Shown: positions 45,072 to 51,816 of the stretch, piece after piece
How positions within the stretch are numbered: position 1 is the first letter of the stretch
Layout of the letters: each line of letters starts with the position of its first letter
NCBI GenBank assembly: GCA_025351005.1
Contig: JANXWS010000089.1
Span: 1-55,459 of the forward strand
Direction of reading: 5' to 3'
Length of the DNA: 55,459 nucleotides
Origin: Pseudomonadota bacterium
Lineage (GTDB): Bacteria; Pseudomonadota; Gammaproteobacteria; Steroidobacterales; Steroidobacteraceae
The notes under the pieces: generated by a model
The model's database searches: none
What the model was told of the DNA's origin: nothing
The model's input: the letters and a program-made list of their open reading frames with translations, nothing else
Made by a program: the position numbers and the translations under genes

Positions 45072-46439
45072 ATGCAGAGCGCGGCAGTGGCGAGCGCAAC
45101 TGGCGGGCGAGCGGGCGCGAAGCCGCTGCTCGGGCTCGGTGCGATCGGCAACCTGTCGTTCGGGTTCTTCGGCATCCAGATCGCGTTCGCGCTGCAGACC
45201 GCCAACATCAGCTTCATTTTCCAGACCTTCGGCGCGTCGATCGACACGCTGCCGATACTGTGGATTGCGGGCCCGGTGACGGGACTGCTGGTGCAGCCGG
45301 TCATTGGATACCTGAGCGACCGCACCTGGGGACGACTCGGGCGCCGCCGGCCGTACTTCCTTGCCGGCGCGGTCGCCAGCACAGTCGCGCTTGTGCTGCT
45401 GCCGAACTCGGGCTTGCTGTGGCTCGCGGTGCCCGCCTTCTGGATGCTCGACCTCGCGCTCAACGTCTCGATGGAGCCGTTCCGGGCGTTCGTCGGCGAC
45501 ATGCTGCCCGACGAGCAGCGCACCACCGGCTACGCCGTCCAGACGATCTTCATAGGCCTGGGTGCGCTGCTGGCATCCGCCGCGCCCTATGTGCTGACCA
45601 ACGTCTTCGGCTTGTCGCCGGCCGCACCGGCCGGCGAGCTGCCGGAGACCGTGCGGGTCGCTTTCTACATTGGCGCCGCGGCCCTGCTACTTGCGGTGCT
45701 GTGGACGATCGTCTCGACGCGCGAGTACTCGCCCGCGCAGCTCGCGTCGTTCGCGGCCAGCGGCGCGGACCCGCGCCAGGACGTGACGGCCGCCGCGCTC
45801 GGCCCGGTCGGCCGGCATGCGCTCCGGGATCTCTTCGCCGACCTGCTCGCGATGCCGCACGCGATGCGGCGCCTCGCCGTTATCCAGTTCTTTTCGTGGT
45901 GCGGATTTTTCGTGCTGTGGATCTACGGCACGCCGGTCGTCGCCCATCATCATTTCGGCGGCGCGCGGCCGGGCTCGGTAGGGTTCAGCCTGGCCGGCGA
46001 GGAAATCGGCGTGCTGTTCGCGATCTACAACGGGGTGGCGGCGGTGCACGCGTTCCTTCTACCGGCGCTGGCGCGCCGCCTCGGCCGCGAACGCCTGCAC
46101 GCGCTCAACCTGGTCGCCGGAGCCGCCGGTTTCGCCGGCTTCATGTTGACGCGAGACCACATGTTCCTGCGCCTGTCGATGGTAGGAATCGGCATGGCGT
46201 GGGCGTCGGTGCTCGCGATGCCGTATGCGCTGCTGTGCGGGGCGATTCCGTACCAGAAGCTCGGCACCTACATGGGCATATTCAATTTTTTTATCGTCCT
46301 GCCGCAGATCGTCGTCTCGCTTGTCATGGGCCCGATCGTGCACGTCGCCTTTCCCGGCGACCCGGTCGGGGTCATGGCGGTCGCCGCCGGCGCGTTTCTG
46401 ATCGCGGCGGCCGTGTCCTGGCGCCGGGTCGGCCCCTGA
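45072..46439 (+). CDS. MFS sugar transporter, SLC45/MalY-like
   Basis: A 455-residue inner-membrane protein with about 12 hydrophobic segments. The loop after helix 2 reads [15 protein letters not shown], the signature of sucrose/maltose proton symporters of the SLC45 type. A GAGGGGGC site lies about 8 bp upstream of the ATG. Divergent from the secreted GH13 and near GH97, it likely imports maltose, glucose or short maltodextrins (inference). The C-terminus ends soon after the last helix. It converges with a second, related permease gene. Confidence 0.85.
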   Translation: MQSAAVASATGGRAGAKPLLGLGAIGNLSFGFFGIQIAFALQTANISFIFQTFGASIDTLPILWIAGPVTGLLVQPVIGYLSDRTWGRLGRRRPYFLAGAVASTVALVLLPNSGLLWLAVPAFWMLDLALNVSMEPFRAFVGDMLPDEQRTTGYAVQTIFIGLGALLASAAPYVLTNVFGLSPAAPAGELPETVRVAFYIGAAALLLAVLWTIVSTREYSPAQLASFAASGADPRQDVTAAALGPVGRHALRDLFADLLAMPHAMRRLAVIQFFSWCGFFVLWIYGTPVVAHHHFGGARPGSVGFSLAGEEIGVLFAIYNGVAAVHAFLLPALARRLGRERLHALNLVAGAAGFAGFMLTRDHMFLRLSMVGIGMAWASVLAMPYALLCGAIPYQKLGTYMGIFNFFIVLPQIVVSLVMGPIVHVAFPGDPVGVMAVAAGAFLIAAAVSWRRVGP

Positions 46440-46486
46440 GCCGAACCGGTGGCGCGTCCGCAATGCTGGCCCGCGAGCGGATGCGA

Positions 46487-47959
46487 TCAGTGCTGAGCCG
46501 CCGGCGCTGCGCCGGGCGCCGCGGCCCCCTCGTCGCTGGTGCGGCGCACGAACAGCCAGCCGGCCGTCGACAGGCCGAGCGCGATTGCGCCGATCAGAAA
46601 GATCATGCCCTTATCCGCCACGCGGCTGATCAGCGTGCCGACGCCGAGGCTGACCAGTAGCTGCGGCGTTACGACCGACAGGTTGAAGACGCCCATGTAG
46701 AGGCCGATGCGGCGCTGCTCGACCCGCTGCGACATGATCGCGAACGGCAGGCTGACGATCGCCGCCCAGCCGATGCCGAGCACGGCCATCAGCGCGTAGA
46801 GAATGCCGGGCGTACGGCCGGCGAAGTAGACGCCGGCAAAGCCGGCGGCCATCACGGCGAGGCAGGCGGCGTGGACGGCGACCTGGCCGTGGCGGCGCGT
46901 GAGCGGCTCGAGCACGAACGCGGGCATCACGGCACCGACCGCGTTCAGCACCAGGAAACTCACCGCGAGCACGCGGCCGGCACCGTCGGCGCCGAGGTCA
47001 GGAAAGCGGTATTGGACGAAAGAGATCATGTAGACGAACATCGTCTGCACGCCGATCCAGCTGAACGAGTGCGCCGCCAGCACCTTGCGGAACTCGACCA
47101 GGTCCTCGCGCACGAACTCGACGCCGCGGTCCCGGGCCGAAAGCGTGATCGCGAAAAGCACGATGGTGGCGAGCCCGCAGGTGACCTCGAGCCCGAGGCC
47201 GGGCGCCTCGACGCCCGCAATGCGCAGCGCCATCGCGACGATGTCGTAGGCCAGGACTCCCCACAGCGGCAGCAGGATGCGCAGCAGCTGGCCGAGGCCC
47301 GGGCCCGGCGGTGCAGCGTGTACGTCCCTCTCGCGCTCGCCGGGCAGGTGGCGCGGCTCCTCGATCAGGAGCGCCGGGATGACCGAGAACGCGACCACCA
47401 GTACTGCCGCGACGTAGATCAGCAGGTCATTGCCGAACAGCGCGCCGATCGCGTACGCCAGCACGCCAAAGAGCCCTGAGACGGTCTGCATCCAGGTGTA
47501 GCCGCGGGTCCGCATCGCGCCTTCGGTCGTGACGTCGGCGATGATCGAGCGCGTCGGGTTGAAGCTGACGTTGATCGACAGGTCGAGCGCGAGTGCCACG
47601 CCGATCGCCACGCCGACGATGGTCTCGAACCCCAGCGCGTGCGAGATCCGGCCGATCGCGGGCAGCGCCAGGATCATGAGCGCCGACAGCAGCCCGCCAA
47701 CGATGATGAACGGACGACGCCGGCCCTTCCAGATCCAGACCTGGTCGCTGATCACCCCGACCAGCAGCTGGCCGACGATGCCGGCGAGCGGCCCGGCCGC
47801 CCAAACGAGGCCGATCTCGTGGATGTGCAGGCCGTAGCGGGTGGCCAGGATCCAGCTGAGGACCGAGATCTGCACCGACAGAGCAAAGCCCATCGCGGTC
47901 GCAGGCAAGGTCAGCAGCACCAGGAACGGACGCGACATCCGCCGCTGCATCGTCAGCAT
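46487..47959 (-). CDS. Second MFS sugar transporter, SLC45-like
   Basis: The ATG behind GAGGGGGAAG gives 490 residues with about 12 membrane segments; the longer open frame upstream is arginine-rich and not membrane-like. SDQVWIWKGRRRPF is the same symporter signature seen in its neighbour, but the overall sequence is clearly distinct (for example LDLSINVSFNPTRSIIADV here against [19 protein letters not shown] there). A central cytoplasmic loop rich in charge lies near residues 210-235. It follows the GH97 gene by 49 bp on the same strand, so the pair is probably co-transcribed from the GH97 promoter. Sugar specificity is unknown. Confidence 0.84.
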   Translation of the reverse strand: MLTMQRRMSRPFLVLLTLPATAMGFALSVQISVLSWILATRYGLHIHEIGLVWAAGPLAGIVGQLLVGVISDQVWIWKGRRRPFIIVGGLLSALMILALPAIGRISHALGFETIVGVAIGVALALDLSINVSFNPTRSIIADVTTEGAMRTRGYTWMQTVSGLFGVLAYAIGALFGNDLLIYVAAVLVVAFSVIPALLIEEPRHLPGERERDVHAAPPGPGLGQLLRILLPLWGVLAYDIVAMALRIAGVEAPGLGLEVTCGLATIVLFAITLSARDRGVEFVREDLVEFRKVLAAHSFSWIGVQTMFVYMISFVQYRFPDLGADGAGRVLAVSFLVLNAVGAVMPAFVLEPLTRRHGQVAVHAACLAVMAAGFAGVYFAGRTPGILYALMAVLGIGWAAIVSLPFAIMSQRVEQRRIGLYMGVFNLSVVTPQLLVSLGVGTLISRVADKGMIFLIGAIALGLSTAGWLFVRRTSDEGAAAPGAAPAAQH

Positions 47960-48008
47960 CGCTTCCCCCTCGGGCGTCGAGGCCGCGGCGGCGGCTCGGC
48001 CGGAACCC

Positions 48009-50108
48009 TCACCGGGGCCTCGCCGCGCCTGGTGCGCGCGGCAGCGCGACGAAGCGGATCGCTGCGCCGCCGCCGGCCGCGAGCCTGAGCGGCAGCGTAT
48101 CGCTGCTGCCGACCTCGCGCTGCTCGATCTCAATGTCGGTCGGCGCCGTGTCCCAGCGGGCATGCGGCCCGTCGCGGTAGATCTGCGCGTTGTAGCGGCG
48201 CCCGGGTTCGAGGAAGCCGAGCGACACCGCCAGCAGCCGGCCCTGCTCGTTGCTGATGCTGCCGAGGTACCAGTCGTCGCTGCGGCGGTCCCGGCGCACG
48301 ATCGTCACGTACTCGCCGATCTCGCCGTTCAGCACCAGGGTCTCCGACCAGTCGGTCGGCACGTCCTTGATGAACTGGAACGGCGCCGGGTTCGCCTCGT
48401 AGCTCTCGATGCGGTCGGCCGCCATCTGCAGCGGGCTGTAGAGCACGACGTAGAGCGCGAGCTGCTTGGCGAGCGTCGACTTGACGCGACAGCACGCGCG
48501 TGTGCGCTCGAGCGCGAAGATGCCCGGCGTGAAGTCGAACGGCCCGGCGAGCATGCGCGTGAACACCAGGTTGGTCTCGTGCTCCGGCGGGTTCACCGGC
48601 TGGCCCCAGGCGTTGTATTCCATGCCGCGCGCACCTTCGCGCGTCAGCCAGTTCGGGTAGGTGCGCCGGAGGCCCGTGTCCTTGATCGGCTCGTGCGAGT
48701 CGATGCTGATGTGGCGCTTCGCCGCCTCGGTGACGACCCGCAGGTAGTGGTTCGCCATGTACTGGCCGTCGTGCCACTCGAGCTGCACGCGCCCTTCGGC
48801 GTCGGTGTGGGTGATGCCGCGCGCCGCGGCCACGTAGCCGGTCTTGACGGTGTCGACGCCGAGGCGCTGATAGAGGTCGAGCGCGGCGCCGAGCTCCTCC
48901 TCGTAGTGACCGACGCCGCCGCCGGTCTCGTGGTGGCCGATCAGGTGCACGCCCTTGGCGCGCGCGTAGGCCGCGACCGCTGCGAGGTCGAAGTCGGGGT
49001 AGGGGCGGGTGAAGCTGAAGGATTCGCCATGGCCGAACCACTCGCCCTCCCAGCCAAGGTTCCAGCCCTCCACCAGCACACCGCTGAAGCCATTCTTGGC
49101 GGCGAAGTCGATGTACCGCTTGGCGTGCTCGGTGGTGGCGCCATGCCTGGGTCCCGCGGCCCAGCTCCAGTTCTCAAGGTGCAGGTCCCACCAGATGCCG
49201 ATGAACTTGCCGGGACGGACCCACGACACGTCGCCGACCTTGTTCGGCTCGTTGAGGTTGAGTATCAGGTCGGAACCGTACAGCTGGCCCGCGCTGTCGG
49301 CGATCTGCATCGTCCGCCACGGCGTCGTGAACGGCGTCGTGCGCCGCACCTTCCAGCCGGCCGCGTCCGGCGCGAGCGCGGCCCGCAGCAGCTGGCCGTC
49401 GACGCGCGCCAGGCGCATCGCCGCGTAGTCGACGAGCGCCGCCTCGTGGATGGCGACGTGCACGCCGCGCTCGGTGAGGATCGTCAGCGGCGTGTGCGCC
49501 GTGCCGAGCTCGGCGAGCGGCGACTTGTGGATCAGGATCTCGAGGTCGTTAGGCGCATCCGGCTGGCCGGCCGGTACCCACCAGGCGGTCGCCACCGGCA
49601 CCACCGCGAACTCCGTCAGCTCGTCGTCGATGACGACGTCCGCGAGCGCGGGCTGCGCCGGTATCTCGTAGCGGAAGCCGACGCCATCGTCGTAGACGCG
49701 GAAGACGACCTCGTAGAAGCGCCGCTCGCCGCTGGTCTCGGTGAAGCGCGCGGCGAGTTCGGTGTAGTGGTTGCGCACGTAGCGCCGCTCGCCCCACGGC
49801 TGCTCCCAGGTCTCGTCGACGCTGTGGCTCGTCTGGCGCTCTAGCTCGAAGCCGTGATCGAGCGGTCGCGCGCCCCGGAGGTCGAAACCGAGCCGCGACC
49901 TGCCGATGAGCTCCTCGCCGAAGCGCAACACGCGATAGCTCGGGCGGCCGAGCTCGATGGTCAGTTCCACGGTCAGCACGTTGCCGGGCGAGCTGATCGA
50001 CGCCAGGGCCGCGCCCCGGCCGTCGGCGCAGGCCGGCCCGGCTGCGGCGAGCCACGCACAGGCCGTCGCACCCACGGCCCACCGACCCGCCACACGGGTG
50101 TTTCGCAT
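48009..50108 (-). CDS. Secreted GH97 alpha-glucosidase (SusB-like)
   Basis: A 699-residue protein with a signal peptide (WAVGATACAWLAAAGPACA, about 9-28). An N-terminal beta-supersandwich is followed by a barrel. GVLVEGWNLGWEGEWF, LIGHHETGGGVGHYE and ISIDSHEPIKDTGLRRTYPNW are GH97 blocks. Glutamates at HHE and SHEP, with EGARGMEYNAWG, fit the inverting alpha-glucosidase subgroup rather than the retaining alpha-galactosidase one. It should cut glucose from maltodextrins in the periplasm. It is read before the second permease. Its promoter carries a LacI-type operator, so regulation by the adjacent regulator is likely. Confidence 0.92.
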   Translation of the reverse strand: MRNTRVAGRWAVGATACAWLAAAGPACADGRGAALASISSPGNVLTVELTIELGRPSYRVLRFGEELIGRSRLGFDLRGARPLDHGFELERQTSHSVDETWEQPWGERRYVRNHYTELAARFTETSGERRFYEVVFRVYDDGVGFRYEIPAQPALADVVIDDELTEFAVVPVATAWWVPAGQPDAPNDLEILIHKSPLAELGTAHTPLTILTERGVHVAIHEAALVDYAAMRLARVDGQLLRAALAPDAAGWKVRRTTPFTTPWRTMQIADSAGQLYGSDLILNLNEPNKVGDVSWVRPGKFIGIWWDLHLENWSWAAGPRHGATTEHAKRYIDFAAKNGFSGVLVEGWNLGWEGEWFGHGESFSFTRPYPDFDLAAVAAYARAKGVHLIGHHETGGGVGHYEEELGAALDLYQRLGVDTVKTGYVAAARGITHTDAEGRVQLEWHDGQYMANHYLRVVTEAAKRHISIDSHEPIKDTGLRRTYPNWLTREGARGMEYNAWGQPVNPPEHETNLVFTRMLAGPFDFTPGIFALERTRACCRVKSTLAKQLALYVVLYSPLQMAADRIESYEANPAPFQFIKDVPTDWSETLVLNGEIGEYVTIVRRDRRSDDWYLGSISNEQGRLLAVSLGFLEPGRRYNAQIYRDGPHARWDTAPTDIEIEQREVGSSDTLPLRLAAGGGAAIRFVALPRAPGAARPR

Positions 50109-50125
50109 GGGGCACCCCCTCGATC

Positions 50126-50141
50126 CTGCAAATATGTGCGA
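50126..50141. promoter_or_regulatory. LacI-type operator at the GH97 promoter
   Basis: CTGCAAA-TA-TGTGCGA, an imperfect 7-2-7 palindrome. It shares the GCAAA/TGCG half-sites with the receptor-gene operator at 51591-51606 and overlaps the GH97 -10. Repression by the LacI-family protein encoded next door is inferred. Confidence 0.5.
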
Positions 50142-50159
50142 GTTATGGGTCACTGTCCA
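50131..50159 (-). promoter_or_regulatory. Candidate promoter for GH97 and the second permease
   Basis: On the minus strand: TGGACA (50159-50154), a 17-bp spacer, then CATATT (50136-50131), 22 bp before the GH97 ATG. The operator-like palindrome covers the -10. Confidence 0.5.
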
Positions 50160-50268
50160 TCGGCACGAGCTGTCCGGGCGCGGCTGGAAGCAGCGAAAGT
50201 CCCGGAATTCGAAGCCTGTTTGGCTGACCGGCGCGCCCAGCGGGAAGCCCTGGGAATGGGCTCCCCAA

Positions 50269-50284
50269 TGCAAAATGTTGCAAA
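50269..50284. promoter_or_regulatory. Operator-like site upstream of the LacI-family gene
   Basis: TGCAAAATGTTGCAAA, identical except for one base to TGCAAAATGTCGCAAA at 51572-51587 before the receptor gene. A further TTGCG half-site follows at 50290-50294. It lies about 30 bp upstream of the -10, suggesting autoregulation. Confidence 0.5.
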
Positions 50285-50314
50285 GCCGCTTGCGTTCTGG
50301 CCCGGCACCGGCAC

Positions 50315-50320
50315 TAGAAT
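50315..50320 (+). promoter_or_regulatory. Candidate -10 element for the LacI-family gene
   Basis: TAGAAT, 30 bp before the ATG. A TTGCGT at 50290-50295 could serve as -35 but the spacing is 19 bp. Confidence 0.4.
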
Positions 50321-50350
50321 CGCGACCCGGACGAAGAGGCGAGACCCGGC

Positions 50351-51367
50351 ATGAGTTCGCGACGAGTGACGAGACTGGAGGACCTGGCCCGGCTCGCGGG
50401 GGTGTCGATCACGACCGTGTCGCGGGCGCTCAACGACAGCGCCGCCGTCAACGCGCAGACCAAGCAGGCCATCTGGAAGCTCGCCCGTGAACACGAATAC
50501 CCGTTCCGGGGCTACATGCCGGCGGGCCCGACGGCCGCTGCGGCCACGATCGTGATCGTCATTCCGCGGCCGCAGGGGCGCGAGGCGCGGCTCTCCGACC
50601 CGTTTGCGCTCGAGCTCTTCGCGGGCGTCGGCGAAGCCGCGCGGGGCCGCGGCTGCGATTTCATCGTCTCGCACCTGACCCCGACCGGACTGGAGGAGCT
50701 CCGGGAACTGATGCAGACGAGCCGCGCGAGCGGCGTGATCTTTCTCGGCCAGAGTTCGCTGCACGCCGCGTTCAACCGCCTGGCGGAGTCGGAGTCGCGC
50801 TTCGCCGTCTGGGGCGCGCAGTTGCCGAAGCAAGCGTACTGCTCGGTCGGCAGCGACAACCCGCTCGGCGGCAAGCGCGCGACGCTGCACCTCGCGCGCC
50901 TCGGCCGCCGGCGCATCGTGTTCCTGGGCGACCTCGAGGCGCCGGAGTCGATGCAGCGCCACCAGGGCTACCTGGCGGGCCTGCAGCAGGCGGGCCTGAG
51001 CGCCGACCCGAAGCTCACGGTGCCCGCCCACTTCGAGACCGAGGCGGCGGAAGCCTCGGTCGACGCGCTGCTCAGACGACGCGTCGAGTTTGACGGCATC
51101 GTCGCCGCCAGCGACCTGATCGCGATCGGCGCGATCCGCGCACTGCTGCGGGCAGGGCTCTCCGTGCCGGGCGACGTCTCGGTAGTCGGCTACGACGACC
51201 TGCTGTTTGCGCGTTACAGCCGCCCGGCGCTGACGACCGTGCGCCAGGACACGGTGCTGGCCGGGCGCTTGCTGGTCTCGAAGCTCCTGAACGCCGAGCA
51301 GGGCGGGGAGCTGACGTCCGAACGTCTGCCGACGGACCTGCTGGTGCGCGAGAGCTGTGGTGGCTGA
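50351..51367 (+). CDS. LacI-family transcriptional regulator of the maltodextrin locus
   Basis: A 338-residue regulator. The N-terminal helix-turn-helix is TRLEDLARLAGVSITTVSRALND (about 7-29), followed by the hinge helix region. Residues 62-338 form the periplasmic-binding-protein-like sensor, with FDGIVAASDLIAIGAIRAL and DVSVVGYDDLLFARYSRPALTTVRQD typical of sugar-responsive members. It sits between the GH97 gene (divergent) and the receptor gene (same strand), all with matching operator-like sites. The inducer is probably a maltodextrin or glucose derivative, as for MalR-type regulators, but this is inference. It could repress or, like some relatives, also activate. Confidence 0.9.
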   Translation: MSSRRVTRLEDLARLAGVSITTVSRALNDSAAVNAQTKQAIWKLAREHEYPFRGYMPAGPTAAAATIVIVIPRPQGREARLSDPFALELFAGVGEAARGRGCDFIVSHLTPTGLEELRELMQTSRASGVIFLGQSSLHAAFNRLAESESRFAVWGAQLPKQAYCSVGSDNPLGGKRATLHLARLGRRRIVFLGDLEAPESMQRHQGYLAGLQQAGLSADPKLTVPAHFETEAAEASVDALLRRRVEFDGIVAASDLIAIGAIRALLRAGLSVPGDVSVVGYDDLLFARYSRPALTTVRQDTVLAGRLLVSKLLNAEQGGELTSERLPTDLLVRESCGG

Positions 51368-51443
51368 GGCGCCGTCCGGCCGCCATCTGTCGCGCGCCGG
51401 CAACCCGCTGGCGCTGCGTTTTCATTAATTTTCACGAAAAGAC

Positions 51444-51459
51444 TTTGCGGCGTCGCAAA
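51444..51459. promoter_or_regulatory. Upstream LacI-type palindrome of the receptor gene
   Basis: TTTGCG-GCGT-CGCAAA is a perfect 6-bp inverted repeat. Its half-sites equal those of the downstream operator but in the opposite order. It ends about 40 bp before the TATGAT box. Confidence 0.45.
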
Positions 51460-51498
51460 ATGACACATAGATGTGACTAGCAGAAATATCCGTAACAG

Positions 51499-51504
51499 TA
51501 TGAT
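51499..51504 (+). promoter_or_regulatory. Candidate -10 element for the TonB receptor gene
   Basis: TATGAT within the only strongly AT-rich stretch of the region, about 310 bp before the start codon. A GTGACT upstream is the nearest -35-like hexamer but the spacing is long (20 bp). TATAGT at 51509-51514 is an alternative -10. Confidence 0.3.
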
Positions 51505-51571
51505 TTTTTATAGTTAAAAAGCGGTTCACGTGTCGTGACAACTATTTAGCCACGAATCAGCCGCGAAGGCT

Positions 51572-51587
51572 TGCAAAATGTCGCAAA
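51572..51587. promoter_or_regulatory. Operator-like repeat before the receptor gene
   Basis: TGCAAAATGTCGCAAA, one base different from the site before the regulator gene. It runs into tandem TCGCAAACTT decamers at 51581-51590 and 51591-51600. Confidence 0.5.
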
Positions 51588-51590
51588 CTT

Positions 51591-51606
51591 TCGCAAACTT
51601 TTGCGA
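51591..51606. promoter_or_regulatory. Main LacI/PurR-type operator of the receptor gene
   Basis: TCGCAAA-CT-TTTGCGA, a perfect 7-bp inverted repeat with a 2-bp centre. It closely resembles the classic LacI/PurR-family core GCAAACGTTTGC. It lies downstream of the AT-rich promoter candidate, in the place of a roadblock operator, if that promoter is the one used. Confidence 0.6.
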
Positions 51607-51689
51607 GCCCGGTCGCTGCGCGATGGCCGCAACGGGGGCGCGCTCCGGAGTTGCTCCGCAGCCGCCAGAGAATGGCCAAGAATATGTTC

Positions 51690-51699
51690 GGGGGGGGGG
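51690..51699 (+). repeat. Run of ten G residues in the receptor leader
   Basis: A homopolymer of ten G, 117 bp before the receptor start codon and downstream of the operators. Tracts of this length are prone to slippage in replication. Confidence 0.85.
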
Positions 51700-51762
51700 T
51701 CGTGCGGAGCCGGGCTTCGTACGCGACGTTCGACTCCCCGCCTGCCGACAAAAGCAGTGCGG

Positions 51763-51779
51763 CCCGCACCCAGTGCGGG
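51763..51779 (+). other. Small hairpin upstream of the receptor ribosome site
   Basis: CCCGCAC and GTGCGGG pair around CCA, about 22 bp before GGGAGG. No T-run follows, so a terminator is unlikely. Confidence 0.35.
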
Positions 51780-51816
51780 ACCGTGTTTGAACGATTCGCG
51801 AGGGAGGTTCCACCAC

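Larger units (their letters stand above)
51368..51816 (+). other. 449-bp regulatory leader of the TonB receptor gene
   Basis: It contains, in order, a LacI-type palindrome (51444-51459), an AT-rich stretch with a TATGAT -10-like box, a cluster of GCAAA half-sites with a perfect palindrome (51572-51606), a run of ten G (51690-51699), a small hairpin (51763-51779) and a GGGAGG ribosome site at 51802-51807. No convincing gene is present; frames open across it are arginine-rich and lack homology. Confidence 0.7.

Noticed and set aside
51763-51779. Hairpin in the receptor leader as a terminator or riboswitch
   Set aside because: A short 7-bp stem with no T-run and no recognisable aptamer; kept only as a minor structural note.
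51571-51816. An upstream in-frame ATG that would add 82 residues to the TonB receptor
   Set aside because: The added residues are arginine-rich, overlap the operators and G10 tract, and would bury the signal peptide. The ATG at 51817 has a GGGAGG site.
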